From Symsagittifera roscoffensis (taxonomy: Eukaryota; Xenacoelomorpha; Acoela; Convolutidae): a DNA stretch of 64,000 bases. Of the stretch, positions 30,110 through 40,781 are shown in pieces; the stretch's first letter is position 1, and every line of letters begins with the position of its first letter. The translations under genes were made by a program, and so were the position numbers. The notes under the pieces were generated by a model, which ran no database searches, had not been told where the DNA came from, and saw nothing but the letters and a program-made list of their open reading frames with translations. The stretch covers positions 124,001-188,000 of the forward strand of contig NW_026971689.1 of the NCBI RefSeq assembly GCF_963678635.1. Reading direction: 5' to 3'.

Positions 30110-31915
30110 TTGTCTTTGTGTGCTTAAACTTATACCAAGCAACCAAGTTTGGTTGTTGAAACTGTTGAACTTTTATTTTTGATTTAGTTTTATCAGACCA
30201 GGCTTTGAAAACTTTTAAATTATTGCAATTGTTGGATGGCAATGAATTTTTTTACAGAGAGCATAGATGAGTATACTTATCTATTTAAACACGACTGAAG
30301 TTTTTGACCTGTATAAGTTACGTGTTCACTGTGTGGCGATATGGTAGGTTTGGGTACGCTCGCTACAGAGTTCTTAGTTTTGATATTGAAGACGACATCA
30401 TAAATAACTAATTATACTTAGCGAGTGATATCAATTTAATTTCAACGGGTACGTGGCCGTGTCACGACCCAATTTTTTAATCGGCAAAAGCGAAAAAAAA
30501 CTTTATGGCGAGATACGTATGACGAGAAAAGTAGTCAGAAAAGAACTTTTATCTAGGACACTCCTCATGGTGCAAATTTTGTGAAAATGTTGAAAAGCAG
30601 TGAGATGTAGTATGATGCCATTTGGACACGTAGTGAATTGAGGTGGAGTAGTTAAGTTTTGTTTTCCAATGCAATTTGTAAGGTTGATTATTGAGAACTG
30701 GAACACTACTTGACGATAACCAGTTGTTATGCGATCAATGTGGACATTGATGGAGACTGCCAGGGGAGTATGTGGCACAGCGGAACCTTCCGACACAACG
30801 CGCAATTAGAATTAGAGGCCCTTATTATTGGAATTTAGTGCAGGAGGGGGTCAGATCAATCGGGAATTTAAAACTTTCAAAATTTCGATTGGCGAATAAA
30901 TATTTCTGAGAAAATGAAAAATGGCAACTTTTGATTGAAAAATGACGAAAACACAACAACAGCTGAAATAGTGAGAAACAGTCGGACGAGAACGCATAAA
31001 ACACGAAGCCTCTAATCGTGACAATCACGCACGGTAAGACAGCTAATCAGAGGCAACAGCCAGAAAGGAGGCTTCAGTCAGGAAGGAGTAAAGAGCGGTA
31101 CCCTCCCGTGCCACTAATTGGGAGTGATAACGGCGTTATTACAAGGAAATCACGGAAGCGAAGACTCGGCCCCCCAGAGACATTATATGGCGAAGGATTA
31201 TAATAAACTGAGTTTTCAGCTACTCGGATGCCATAAACAATTGAATTAACACCAGTATTATTTGATATTTAAAAAATGAATAACTAGAAAGAGGAAAGGG
31301 TCAATCCATCTCTAATGGATTTAATAAAGAACTATCACCAAAAACGTAGAAAAGCAGGTTGTTCGGGCCGTGTTTTTAATAGCAATCACGTAGTCTGAGG
31401 ATCCGAGACCCAGATATCTGGTTGTGTTTGCATATAAACGAAAGCTGATTAAAAGTAGTTTGACTGATGGCATGAAAATAGTAACTTTTTATTTTTTAGC
31501 TACTCTGATGCAATAAACAATTGAATTAACACCGGTATTATTTGATATTTAAAATATGAGTAACTAGAAAGAGGAAAGTGTCAATCCATCTCCAATGGAT
31601 TTAGTAACGAACTGTCACCAAAAACTTAGTAAAACAGGTTGCTCGGGCCGTGTTTTTAATAGCAATCACGTAGTCTGAGGATCCGAGACCCAGCTATGTG
31701 GTTGTGTTTGCATATAAACGAAAGCTGATTAAAAATAGTAACTTTTTACTTAGCCCTAAACAGACCAGAAAATCAACTGGCTAGGTCGAGACGGTGAAAA
31801 ACGAGTAGAATGAAGGTAACTGACGCCTGCCAGTCGTTAATTGTTAGCTTTCCTACGCTCCGTCATTGTGTAGTTTTTGGGCGAATGTTACAAGTAAACA
31901 AAGTCTTATGTCACC
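30110..31915 (+). repeat. E2 copy 1 3' LTR region
   Basis: 30,785-31,910 matches the 5' LTR; 30,240-31,900 matches copy 2 inverted (37,877-39,320). TATA-like TTATAATAAA at 31,198. The right end gives way to E1 gag sequence at about 31,922. Short open frames here have no support. In copy 2 the counterpart carries a 14-bp-stem hairpin of which only traces remain at 31,005-31,060. Confidence 0.65.
31220..31760 (+). repeat. 280-bp tandem duplication inside the E2 3' LTR
   Basis: The segment starting TACTC-GATGC-ATAAACAATTG occurs at 31,220 and again at 31,500, each followed by AACTAGAAAGAGGAAAG and GTCTGAGGATCCGAGACCC. The 5' LTR and the copy-2 LTR have one unit, so it arose after insertion or is private to this LTR. 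Confidence 0.8.
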
Positions 31916-31929
31916 GACGGCATAAGAAT

Positions 31930-32374
31930 TTTGGATATTTTGACATGGAAATTCGTCTGTAAGAACCTTTTCTTCCTCTCCGTTCCTGAAGAGAAATGGC
32001 CTGGATATAAGCTTCTTCTGTGCCTCGTGATAGTGAACGTTGTGGCCAACCCTTGGCTCCCGTTTTCTTCCTTCTTCGTTCTCAACGATAACTCGGTATC
32101 TTGCTAAGGTATCTCTGCGATTTCTGGCTGTTCTTGCATTTAACCTTCTTCGTCTCGTAGTATTTCTGTCTTGGTTGGGGTTCTTCCAGTATGTCCTTTG
32201 GGTCCTTTACAAAAATTTCTGGTTTTGTTTTTTGTTTAACCCTGATTGAAATTAGAATCTGCTCTAACTAGGTTTTTAATTGCCACTGTGGGTAAAAATT
32301 TGCGGCGGCTCAAATAATGATATGTCCATGTCAGTGCGATTGTCCTCAGCTGAGAAGTCTGCTTGCTGCGCCAT
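31930..32374 (-). pseudogene. gag: E1-C gag N-terminal region
   Basis: ATG at 32,374 (minus) opens MAQQADFSAEDNRTDMDI and FEPPQIF, ending at a stop near 32,276. Further gag sequence in other frames runs to 31,930. The start matches 11,197 of E1-B. Upstream frame extension to 32,482 has no conserved support, so this ATG is preferred. Confidence 0.6.
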
Positions 32375-32589
32375 GTGATATTCTACGATACAACTTGTGG
32401 AAAAATAAAAGATAATTCGAAAGAATTTATTTTGTTTTTGAAAAAATAGTTTTCTCATTTTAAGAACTGCATAGAACGGCATTTCTTAAGTCAATCTGAT
32501 CTCTCAGCGGTGTACTGAAGTTCCCAGATAATGTAACTTTGGACACTTTGATAAAATAAAATAACAATTCAATGAATCTTACATCACAT

Positions 32590-32611
32590 TACTGCTATTG
32601 CAGTAGCAGTA
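32590..32611. repeat. E1-C leader palindrome, 22 bp with one mismatch
   Basis: Same palindrome as 5,240 and 11,393 with one C-to-T change in the left arm. It lies 216 bp upstream of the gag ATG. Confidence 0.85.
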
Positions 32612-33894
32612 TCACAGACCCACACAATTACTTAAAAACTAACTAGCACAACATGGGGTTCTTGTCGCGGTGGTCCAATCTGTAGTCAACAACAATGATG
32701 ATCCAGCTTACTGCACATGAAAACCTTATTGTATTTTGTTTGTGTTTGAATCATTTGTCTGCATATGTTTATAGTTTTCAAGAAAAAAAATATCCAAGAC
32801 AGTTCCTTTTCGGAAAAAAATATAGTGTTTTCGAATCGATTCAATTGAGAAGTCAATAAAAAACCTTTGATGCAATTGATATGTCTAGTTGGCGATTGTT
32901 TTCGTTTTAACTTTCCTTGTTTCTTTATTTGCTTGTTCCTTAGCCTTTGTGGTTGCTTTTTTTTCAAAGACACACATAATTACTTATAAACTAACTAACA
33001 CAACGTGTGGTCCTTGTCGTTATGGTTCTTTGAATAGTCATCAAAAATTATGATCCAGCTAACTGTACATCGAAACCATTTTATAATATTTTGGGTTTTT
33101 TGTAAATTCTGCATCTGTTTAGGGTTTTTGAGAAAAAACAATGTTTGATCAATTTTACAGTTTATGTTCTTTTAAAATGATCCGCTGTGTTTTGTTCAAT
33201 TTTAGTTGTGCCAAACCGATGAAAAAGAACAGCATCCCCAATTTTTGCTTAGACCAAGGGTTTTATTAAATTTTTCTGACAGAAAATGAATTTCAAACTC
33301 CTCTCTATCTGTTGACTAAATTAGTAAGATTACCATTTTTGGAACCTTCAAAGCAAAGGCAATTGTCTATTCTGAGTGTTTTTCCCTCAAAAGAGTTGTT
33401 TTGTTTTGTTTTTATTTCCAATTACACTTGTTTTTTGAGCTAGTACTGGTTGTTTTTTTTTGAATATAACCATCAGTTGAACATTTCAAAAAACATCGAT
33501 AAACATGTATATTCGCGAGTCTGTAAATATTGACCCAATAAACTGAAATAACGATTATCAATTTTCGAGAAATGAAATTAATGGAAATTAAATAGTTAAT
33601 GCAGAATACAGAGGTCAAGGCCAGCATGCTTAAGTAGATTTTAGCCAAAAGATTTCGGTTTTTTTATACAATCAGTTTGTGAAATTTGTACAGTCTATTT
33701 GAAGAAAAAACTGTGTTTTCGAATATGTTCAATTGAAATGTGATTGATGAACTTCTGATACATTTCCTATGTCAACATGACGATTGATTTTTTTTTAATT
33801 TTCCTTGTTTTTTCATTTGATTGTTCCTTGGCGTTTATGTGGTTGCATTTTTTCAAAGCACCACACAATTGTTTATAAACTAACTGAGACAACG

Positions 33895-34312
33895 TTCAGT
33901 TCAGAACATCAACCAGTTATAACAGAGCTCACTTTTTCTCAGATGACCAGATGGAGAACAATCGTCAGCCCAATTATCACCACTCAACTACTTTATCTAC
34001 TCGGAAACTCGCAAAGGCGACTCGAAGTCAGTTTTTCGCAGGCACTTGAAGTCAGACCAATCTTGAGCAAATTGAACCACCAATTATTGATTTTTTTCGT
34101 ATCAGTAAAACATCGAGTATCAGGAGTATCAACAATCGTTTGCCCTTAGCCTACGAAGGTTGCTCGATCATTCATCAACAGTCAGAGAAATATATTCTCA
34201 TTTTTTAAAGTCATACCGAAAAGCACCTATTTCAAACTACCAAAGGCATGGTAAGAGAGATGTTGTACCTTATCTGAAATTACTCTATGAGTTAGCCTAA
34301 GAACGTAACTCA
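33895..34312 (+). repeat. Partial E3 LTR
   Basis: Matches 56,987-57,375 and 57,664-57,717, lacking the 288 bp between. Contains TTTCTCAGATG-CAGATGGAG and CGCAAAGGCGACTCGAAGTC. It starts abruptly inside E1 unit U3 and is followed by an AT-rich run (34,313-34,365) and then E2 copy 3. The short open frame across it (33,805-34,149) is not considered a gene. Confidence 0.65.
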
Positions 34313-34956
34313 ATTTATATATCAATAAATATATAGATATCTAAATTATATATACACAAATAGATTCTCTCGTGGGGTTTAATTCTCCCTCTGAATGTTT
34401 CGAGGTCATCTAAAAACTGCCTATGGATTCATTATTTGTTTGACGCCTCTTTTCAAATTTCACCATGGCCTGATGTACATGTACAGCTGAGCCGAAACGA
34501 TTCAGCAAGATGTTGAATGTTTTGCAAGCACAGGCTCATTCATAAGTCATTTTTGCCACCACCTAGTTAGAGCCGTACCCTTTAGGTTACTAGTCAGTGC
34601 GCTGCACTCCTGTTTCTCGGAGAGTATATACTCCTCAGAATGTATTTTTATCGCCTCTATCCAGCTAGTGCTGCAGCCATCTGATTCATCCTCTTAAGAT
34701 TTCGGCTTTTTGAGTGTTCATTTTGACCGCTCTCCTCTCTCAGTTGACTTTGAGAGTTTGGTGATGATTGATTCAAGGCTAAAACATTCAAGAGTGCATC
34801 GTCGTGTCCTGTGTAACGGTCTTCAAATCTGGCACTGATCTGATTTGTTTCATTGATGGTAAAAGTGCCCTGGCGTGGCGTCCGCCTCTGGCGGGACCCC
34901 GATTTATCCAGCCCGCAATCGACGGGGCTGCCCTGGGTCTCTTCCTATGAGTAGAC

Positions 34957-36110
34957 TCAAAAATTGTTATTGATCTCTGCGGGCTCGTATCTGTCAGTCA
35001 CCTGACGTGAGTCCTCAATTGGATCGGAATGTTTCTCTCGGTTGCTACCGCTCAAGATATCATCAAGCTTCCACAACATCAGGTCAGCTTTGGTAACTAA
35101 ACTTTTCTCCAGGCTAGTCGTCATATGAGCAAAGGTGTAGTCATTGTCGTTCAAAAATTGCTCAACCTCTCTCGTCATCCTAATGTCTATTGCTTCATAC
35201 TCCTTGGTTGCTAGCGCCAAGCTCGCAGCAAGCACTGACCGGTGTTCCGAATCAGCTAGTCCTGATCGCTTCTTGTTGAGCCTTTTCTTCAACTCGATAT
35301 ATCCTCTTGGTCTTATCCTAACACAAATCTTCAGGACCTGTCATTACACCGGCAAACATGTCGTTCACATCGCCAGCTGTTCCCAGCACTGGGGTAAGAC
35401 CCAGAGACGATGACGTCAATTGAGTTTGTACCCTGTGCTCGATGATGCACCGACGTGTGCCCATCGTCATCATCAGCCTATCGGTTGTCGAGGATGATCT
35501 CATTGTTATCCTATCTGGCATCGGTCTGGTTGGCGAATTGGACAACGCTATCTTGCTCTGATCTCTTGTCGGGTTAGGTGTAAAATCCACATCCGAATGC
35601 ACCAGCCCCGGATGGTTATAGCCAGAAGTCAATCCATCAATTCGGCGCGACGTCATGCCCTCATCGTATAGCAGCTTTTCTTTGCATTCCCTGGGTTTTT
35701 TTGCTCGACATAATCGCGTTCATGCCCTGTTTGACCAGCAGAGAGGATTGTTCCTTCATCCTACTATTGCTCATGGTCTCCGGTTTAGATGTCCCCTTGA
35801 ACAGCTGTTCCTCTCGTGCACTCACCTCGGATCGATCCGGGATCGCTTCAGCTCCATCGATCACTTCCCGCTCAAAGTCCTCTTCTGGCTTCTCCAGGTC
35901 CGCGTGATGGTGGTGGTAAGGACGGGTCAGCGTTTGCTACTCTTTCTCGAAGGTGTCAGTTGGTGTCACGTTCGCCGGCCCGGCCTCATAGGTTCACCCT
36001 TAATCACCCTTAATGGCTTCTCAGTTTCATTCCGCTCACTGAAAGATCAGCTCGACCTTTACTCGTTGCTTCACCAGCAAAAACGTCCGAAATGCTGCTA
36101 ATAGTGTACT
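34957..36110 (-). pseudogene. gag: E2 copy 3 gag N-terminal half
   Basis: Frames 35,661-35,864, 35,318-35,656 and 34,957-35,292 on the minus strand. Motifs SEVSAREEQLFKGTSK, SGYNHPGLVHSDVDFTPNP, TAGDVNDMFAGVMTGPEDL, then a heptad-like charged segment (TREVEQFLNDNDYTFAHM, TTSLEKSLVTKADLMLWKL) that predicts a coiled coil. The latter region is frameshifted in copy 1. It stops before the zinc knuckles. Confidence 0.65.
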
Positions 36111-36930
36111 GGCTACGCAGTGATTTAAATTCCGCGTGCTTCCCGTGCTCAGTTTGAGAATCTTATTTGTTTCTCCTAACGAGTATCTACGCTGCATTAC
36201 TCGTGATAAGAAATGCTTTTATTTGTTCATTTTGACGACAACGCACAAGTACCAAAAATGAATTTGAGAAAACTCTCTTAACTTCTTCAATATCAAAAAT
36301 TTTTTTTCGATCTCTTCGATATGCTAATAGTGTCTCAGCTTAAGTTGCACACCAAGTCTGCCTAGTGTTAGGCTAATACTAACTCCACTCACATACTTTT
36401 TGTAAAAAAGTTAGTGTATCGCAAAGTTTTCTAAGACATTATAACCAACACACAAAACACACTTGATAATAAAGTAACACTTTCCTATGGGTTAAGGTAA
36501 TCTTTCGTCCAGTATCACTTTACCGCCATAGACGCATCAAATCACTGCTTTGTTTCTTTTCTTAGACAATTGTTCTTTACAAAAGAGCAGTGATGGCTTA
36601 AGTAACGCATCAATAAAATATAATTTTAAAAAAAAATCCCCTGATTGGAACACTCCAAACGAACGAAGACAGGACAGCGTCTTCTCAAGTGAGTGCGTCT
36701 TGCCTCTTACACTCATCGAAGTCTTTTTTTTATGTGTCCTGCGCTTGCCCAAGCTGTCCTAATAAAATGCTCAAGGCAAACTCTGATCGAAAACTTCTAG
36801 AGTCTAAGAAAAAACTATATAACCCCCGGACAGTTCCAAGTGCACGAGAGTAGGGAACAACTTTATCTTATCAAGTGAGTGTGTCTTACCTGATACGCTC
36901 ACCGAGGTCTTCTTTTATGTGTTCCCGGAT
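36111..36930 (-). other. E2 copy 3 leader
   Basis: No gene. Two leader repeats, at 36,640-36,740 and 36,830-36,930, each contain the complement of CACTTGAGAAG and of GAAGACCTCGGTGAG (second copy GT at 36,901-36,902; first is changed to ATGAGT). Copy 1 counterpart is 16,290-16,935. Confidence 0.6.
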
Positions 36931-36937
36931 TGCTTTG

Positions 36938-37876
36938 TCTACGTGATCATTGATTTTATTTTAGTTTTCCTGTTTTTTCAGTTGATTGTTCCTTAGCGTT
37001 TGTGTGGTTGCATTTTTTTCAAAGCCACGCACAATTGTTAAGAAAACAATTGAGACAAGGTGTCCTCCTTGTCGTGGTGGTGCTCTATATAGTCATAAAT
37101 AATGTTGATCATGCTTATTGTACATGAAAACATTTTTGCATATTGTTTTGTGTTTTAAACATAAGTCTGCATATGTCTAGTATTTTAATTTCCGTTGAAT
37201 CAATTCTCAGCTTCAAACTAGTCTAGAAATAATTTTCTGTTGTTGTCTCAAAACAGCTTAGTTTTTGTTTTCTATCTTGTTTTAATTTTAACATGGTCTT
37301 CGTGATGGTTCTTTGGAAAAATTAAGAAATAAGAAATTAGGAAATTAAGAAATTGTGGATGCAGCCGTCAACAATTTTTAATTCTCAGATTTTTTAACTT
37401 TTCGCAACAAGCTTCCGTTTTAATTTACATTCAAAGTCAGACGAAAATCTTATTCCAATTTTCAAGCCATCTTTAAGTTTCAATCTCTATCTTCAGGGCA
37501 TCGAAATCATGGTCAGAATTGACATGTACTGAGTTTTGCGGTCGCACAAGATTATATGATTCGGATTCTTTAGAGAAACAGGTAAATTTGAAACGTTATC
37601 CCGGGTTAAGGCTTCATCCAGTTTTGGGTATTGACAAAGATCACAGCTATCCAACTGCAACCTCAGAGCCCATTTTCATCTAAAACTGCATAAAATTTTC
37701 ATCATCCAGCACCAAGTAAGCCAATTCTTATATCACAGTAAGAATTTTGGATATTTTGACATATGAATTCTTCTATAAGAACATTTTCTTCCCTTCCGTT
37801 CCTAAAAAGAGGAATCGTCTGGATACAAGCTTCTTCTGTACCACGTTATAGTAAATTTTGTGGCGAACCCTTGGCC
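36938..37876 (-). mobile_element. E1-D fragment: leader units and gag scrap
   Basis: Starts with the tail of U2 (to 37,026), U3 from 37,027 to about 37,700, then gag-end sequence (GATATTTTGACAT, 37,753) to 37,876. U2-tail sequence also sits left of the inserted block (33,770-33,860), so the E3/E2 block is flanked by a duplication of U2 tail. At 37,876 it abuts the end of the E2 copy 2 LTR. Confidence 0.65.
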
Positions 37877-39320
37877 TTGTAACATAGCCCAAATACTACA
37901 TAGTGACGGAGCGTAGAAAATTCACCTATTGTCGACTGGCCGGCGTCACGAACCTAAATTCTACCCGTTTTTGCCGTCTAAGCCTAGCCAGTGGATTTTC
38001 TGGTCTGTTTAGGACTGAGTAAATTTACCATTTTTAGGCCATCAGTCGAACGACTTACGATCAGCTTTCGCTAAATGCGAAGATAACCACATACCTGGGT
38101 CTCGGATCTCCAGACTACATGATTACCATTAAAAACAAGGCTCGATTATCATGTTTCGCTATGTTTTTAGTGACAGTTACATACTAATTCTGTTTTACAT
38201 CCTGTTTTTGGCTATTCATGCTCCAAAATACTAAACAATATTGGAGTTAAATCAAATGTTCAGGGTATCTGAGTGGCTAAAAATCAGTTATATAGTCTCT
38301 CAACTTATAGTAATCTCTGAGCACCGGGCCTCAAATTTCGTACTCATCCGGAGATAACGTCGTTATCTCTTCAACTTCCCGGCACTGGAGGGTACTATTC
38401 CGCTCCGGTTGTCCCACTGAACCTTCCCTTTGTGTTGTCTCCTCCGAATGAGCGTCTTATCGTGTCTTGCTACCACGATAAGACGCTTCGTTGTTCTCTG
38501 TCGACTTTCAACTATTTTTCCTCTTTCTTCTTCGGTTGTTGTAGTTCAAATGTCTTTTTTTTCTGATTTTTTGCCACATATGGCCGTGTTTGTAAATCCC
38601 AGAAAGCGACCGCTGAGAATCGAAACTTCGAAAATTAAAAAATCCAGAATAATACTGAGCGTTCTTTTTATAAACAATTGATCACTAAGGCCTATATCGT
38701 TAATTTTCAGTGCCGCCGCGTGTTAGACTGTGTCAATCCGGGGAATAGCTTAAACTCCCCAGACAGCCTCTTTCAATGTTTCTTTTGAACGCATAAATCC
38801 CGCTTATCTCCAAGTGGTGATCCAGTTTTCTACAATCAACTTTAAAAATTGCATTGGAAAACTGAAAATTATCTACTCCACCTTAACTCATCGAGTGATA
38901 TAAATGGCATCGTACTACATTTCACTGCCTTTTAACATTTTCACAATTTTTGCACTCTGAGGAGTGTCCTAGATAAAGTTTCTCTTTTTGACTACTCGTG
39001 TCGATTCTTCTTAAGAAGTCCTCTCGCTCTTGCTGAATTAAAAAATTTGGGACGAGTCACGGCCAAGCACCCATTAAAGTTAACTCGCCTTCCTTCATTT
39101 TTTCAAAGTATAATCCTTCATTTTTGCCGTTGCCCTTCAACATTAAAACTAAGAAATTTTGTGGCTAGGAAAGGTAATTAGATACTCACCCTCTTCGGGC
39201 GAGCGTACCCAAACCCTACCAGGTCGCCACATTGTGAAGATGCATCCTACACATGTTGGAAACTTCAGTCAAGTTTAATTAGGTAAATATAATCACCTAC
39301 AACCTATATAAGAAAAAAAT
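37877..39320 (-). repeat. E2 copy 2 3' LTR region (inverted)
   Basis: 37,877-38,690 is the inverted match to both LTRs of copy 1; 38,690-39,320 matches 30,240-30,785. The LTR end at 37,877 is truncated compared with 31,900 and abuts E1 gag. Contains hairpin 38,451-38,487. The short plus-strand frame 38,430-38,681 has no support. Confidence 0.65.
38451..38487. repeat. Hairpin in E2 LTR, 14-bp perfect stem and 9-nt loop
   Basis: AGCGTCTTATCGTG (38,451-38,464), loop 38,465-38,473, then its exact complement at 38,474-38,487. The corresponding sequence in the copy 1 3' LTR (31,005-31,060) still shows parts of both arms but no longer pairs. Confidence 0.85.
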
Positions 39321-39343
39321 TCTCCCCTAACCGCTGTAGTCAC

Positions 39344-39368
39344 AGCATTCCTATGAATGAGGAATGCT
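39344..39368. repeat. Hairpin, 9-bp stem and 7-nt loop, at E2 ORF3/3' UTR
   Basis: AGCATTCCT, loop ATGAATG, AGGAATGCT, perfect. It lies between the end of ORF3 and the LTR of copy 2, a position comparable with the hairpin at 29,987 in copy 1, though sequence differs. Confidence 0.7.
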
Positions 39369-39640
39369 CTTTTACAGGCCCCCGGTCCTATGTCCAGTTG
39401 GAAAAATTGGAAATCTTCCGCGTTTCGGGACATATGAAGATTCGCACGTTCATATACCCATGCTGTCATCACTGCACGGAATCAAGGTATCAAAATTTGT
39501 CTTGCCAATAACCTTTCTCTTTAACCTCGGTGTTCTCCTTCGGTACTCTCAGAACATTGCAGATCGTCTTGAACAGACCCAGTTTCTAACTGATGCTCAG
39601 TCCGCTCAATTGCTCCGGAGTTGGCACGACCATCTCATGT

Positions 39641-40278
39641 TCAGTCGCCCCTGCAATGGCTTCCAGCAAGCTCACTGCTATCATGGCGCAGATCATCAGT
39701 ATCATCACATTCTGGTCTCGATCGGGCAAACCCATGGAAAACATTTCTTCGGCATCTTGAACAAGTACTAGGTTTGCTCTTTTGGGATATCAAAACGTCT
39801 GCACCAGGAAGTGACACGGGAACTCCCCATGAGCCAGCAGGATCTTTCATCAAATCCGACAACCCGATGCCAGCAGAAAAGGCTCAATTTCAATAATCGT
39901 TAGATGCGTCTCATCTGTCTCATCTATCGTAGGAAAATCAGTTGACCTTATTCCTCTCATATTCTTCTTTTGGAATCCACTGATGTATCCTTCTTCCCAC
40001 TTCAAGGGGTCTTCTCCCACCATTTCTTCCAACTCATACCTAGACACCTACGGGACTACCCGGAGGATCTTTCTCAGCAGCTCATGGGCCTTCTCCGATA
40101 TTTTTAACAGTCGCACGAACTTAGGCACCGAAAAGAGATGGTCGATCGTCTTATGTTGCGTTCTGGCATCCACTACCACCAGGTGTGTCGAGTGTTTGCT
40201 ATTGCAGTACGGTGCCGCGTTAGATCCCACCAGGTAATTCGGGCCGACTGTCTGATTGTGTCTCACACTGTGTTTCAA
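39641..40278 (-). pseudogene. E2 copy 2 ORF3, C-terminal part
   Basis: Minus frames 40,048-40,278 (PNYLVGSNAAPYCNSKHSTH, LVVVDARTQHKTIDHLF, KILRVVP) and 39,850-40,047 (WEEGYISGFQKKNMRGI, FPTIDETDE), then 39,641-39,862 (LMKDPAGSWGVPVSLPG). These match copy 1 at 28,975-29,400 with intact spacing. No known family recognised. Confidence 0.6.
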
Positions 40279-40781
40279 ATTCGTCTCTTTCTCAAGAACT
40301 TATCGTCAGCTTCCAATTTTTTGCTTCGTCTGTAACTCTCCAGGGATCACTTCCACACACGTAAGGATGTGATCAGCTCATTGGGATGTTCCAAGCGATC
40401 CAATGTCTCAATTGTGCTGATCATGCTACAGAACCCTGAGGCGGTCATCGGGTTCACCTCAGTTACTCCATGGCAAACCTCAATCAATTCTAATTCATTA
40501 TTCTCTGACATACTCAGTCTCCATACATTTTGGCTAGCTCGCGGTGCTGTTCACTCAATATCTTCAAGTAGAGTTCAAGCTGTTCACATTCCCACACACG
40601 TGCCCTTCCATTCCACAGCTGGAAGCTAAGCAAGTATCCTCCTTTATCCAATCTTTCGGTTCTGTGGGTTGTTTGTCATCTTGCTTGTTGTATTAAGGCC
40701 ACGTCGCGTAGGCTCTCATCGTCGCTCTCCTCTAGCACAATTTCAGCGATAAGGTCCCATATCAGCGTTCGATATGGGGCA

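Larger units (their letters stand above)
29494..30110 (+). other. E2 copy 1 3' untranslated region
   Basis: No convincing gene. It contains two tandem copies of GCTGTTATAGCAGGA (29,951 and 29,972), directly followed by a strong hairpin (29,987-30,010) and a purine-rich stretch (30,058-30,104). This is the expected location of the polypurine tract before the 3' LTR. Confidence 0.5.
13316..31915 (+). mobile_element. E2 copy 1, giant Ty3/gypsy-type LTR retroelement
   Basis: About 18.6 kb between direct repeats at 13,316-14,160 and 30,785-31,915. Order: LTR, primer binding site, 2.7-kb leader, gag, protease, RT, RNase H, long linker, integrase, GPY/F tail, acidic segment, macrodomain-like block, ORF3, purine tract, LTR. 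It sits inside E1 sequence on both sides. No target-site duplication can be fixed. All coding parts are broken. Copy 2 (37,876-56,640, minus) is its inverted partner and shows that about 3.6 kb is missing here near 25,948. Confidence 0.8.
31922..33894 (-). mobile_element. E1-C fragment: gag start and leader
   Basis: Minus-strand sense: leader units U3 (cut), U2 (from 32,971) and U1 (from 32,619), palindrome 32,590-32,611, gag ATG at 32,374, gag remnants to 31,930. Unit lengths (352 and 890 bp for U1 and U2) agree with E1-B (348 and 887). It is bounded by the E2 3' LTR on the left and by a partial E3 LTR at 33,895. Confidence 0.75.
34366..36930 (-). mobile_element. E2 copy 3, leader and gag fragment
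   Basis: Minus-strand fragment equal to 54,520-56,633 of copy 2 at high identity by eye. The high end has the leader repeats and GTGAGT sites, then joins E1 unit U2 with TTCCCGGATTGCT at exactly the same place as copy 2 does at about 56,633. It ends in gag at 34,366. The shared junction means copies 2 and 3 are products of one segmental duplication, not separate insertions. Confidence 0.75.

Noticed and set aside
31905-31930. GGCATAAGAA shared between 14,187 and 31,917 as proof that homology extends past the LTR
   Set aside because: TAAGAATTTTGG is native E1 sequence (also at 37,742), so most of the match is explained by the flank and the rest is chance.
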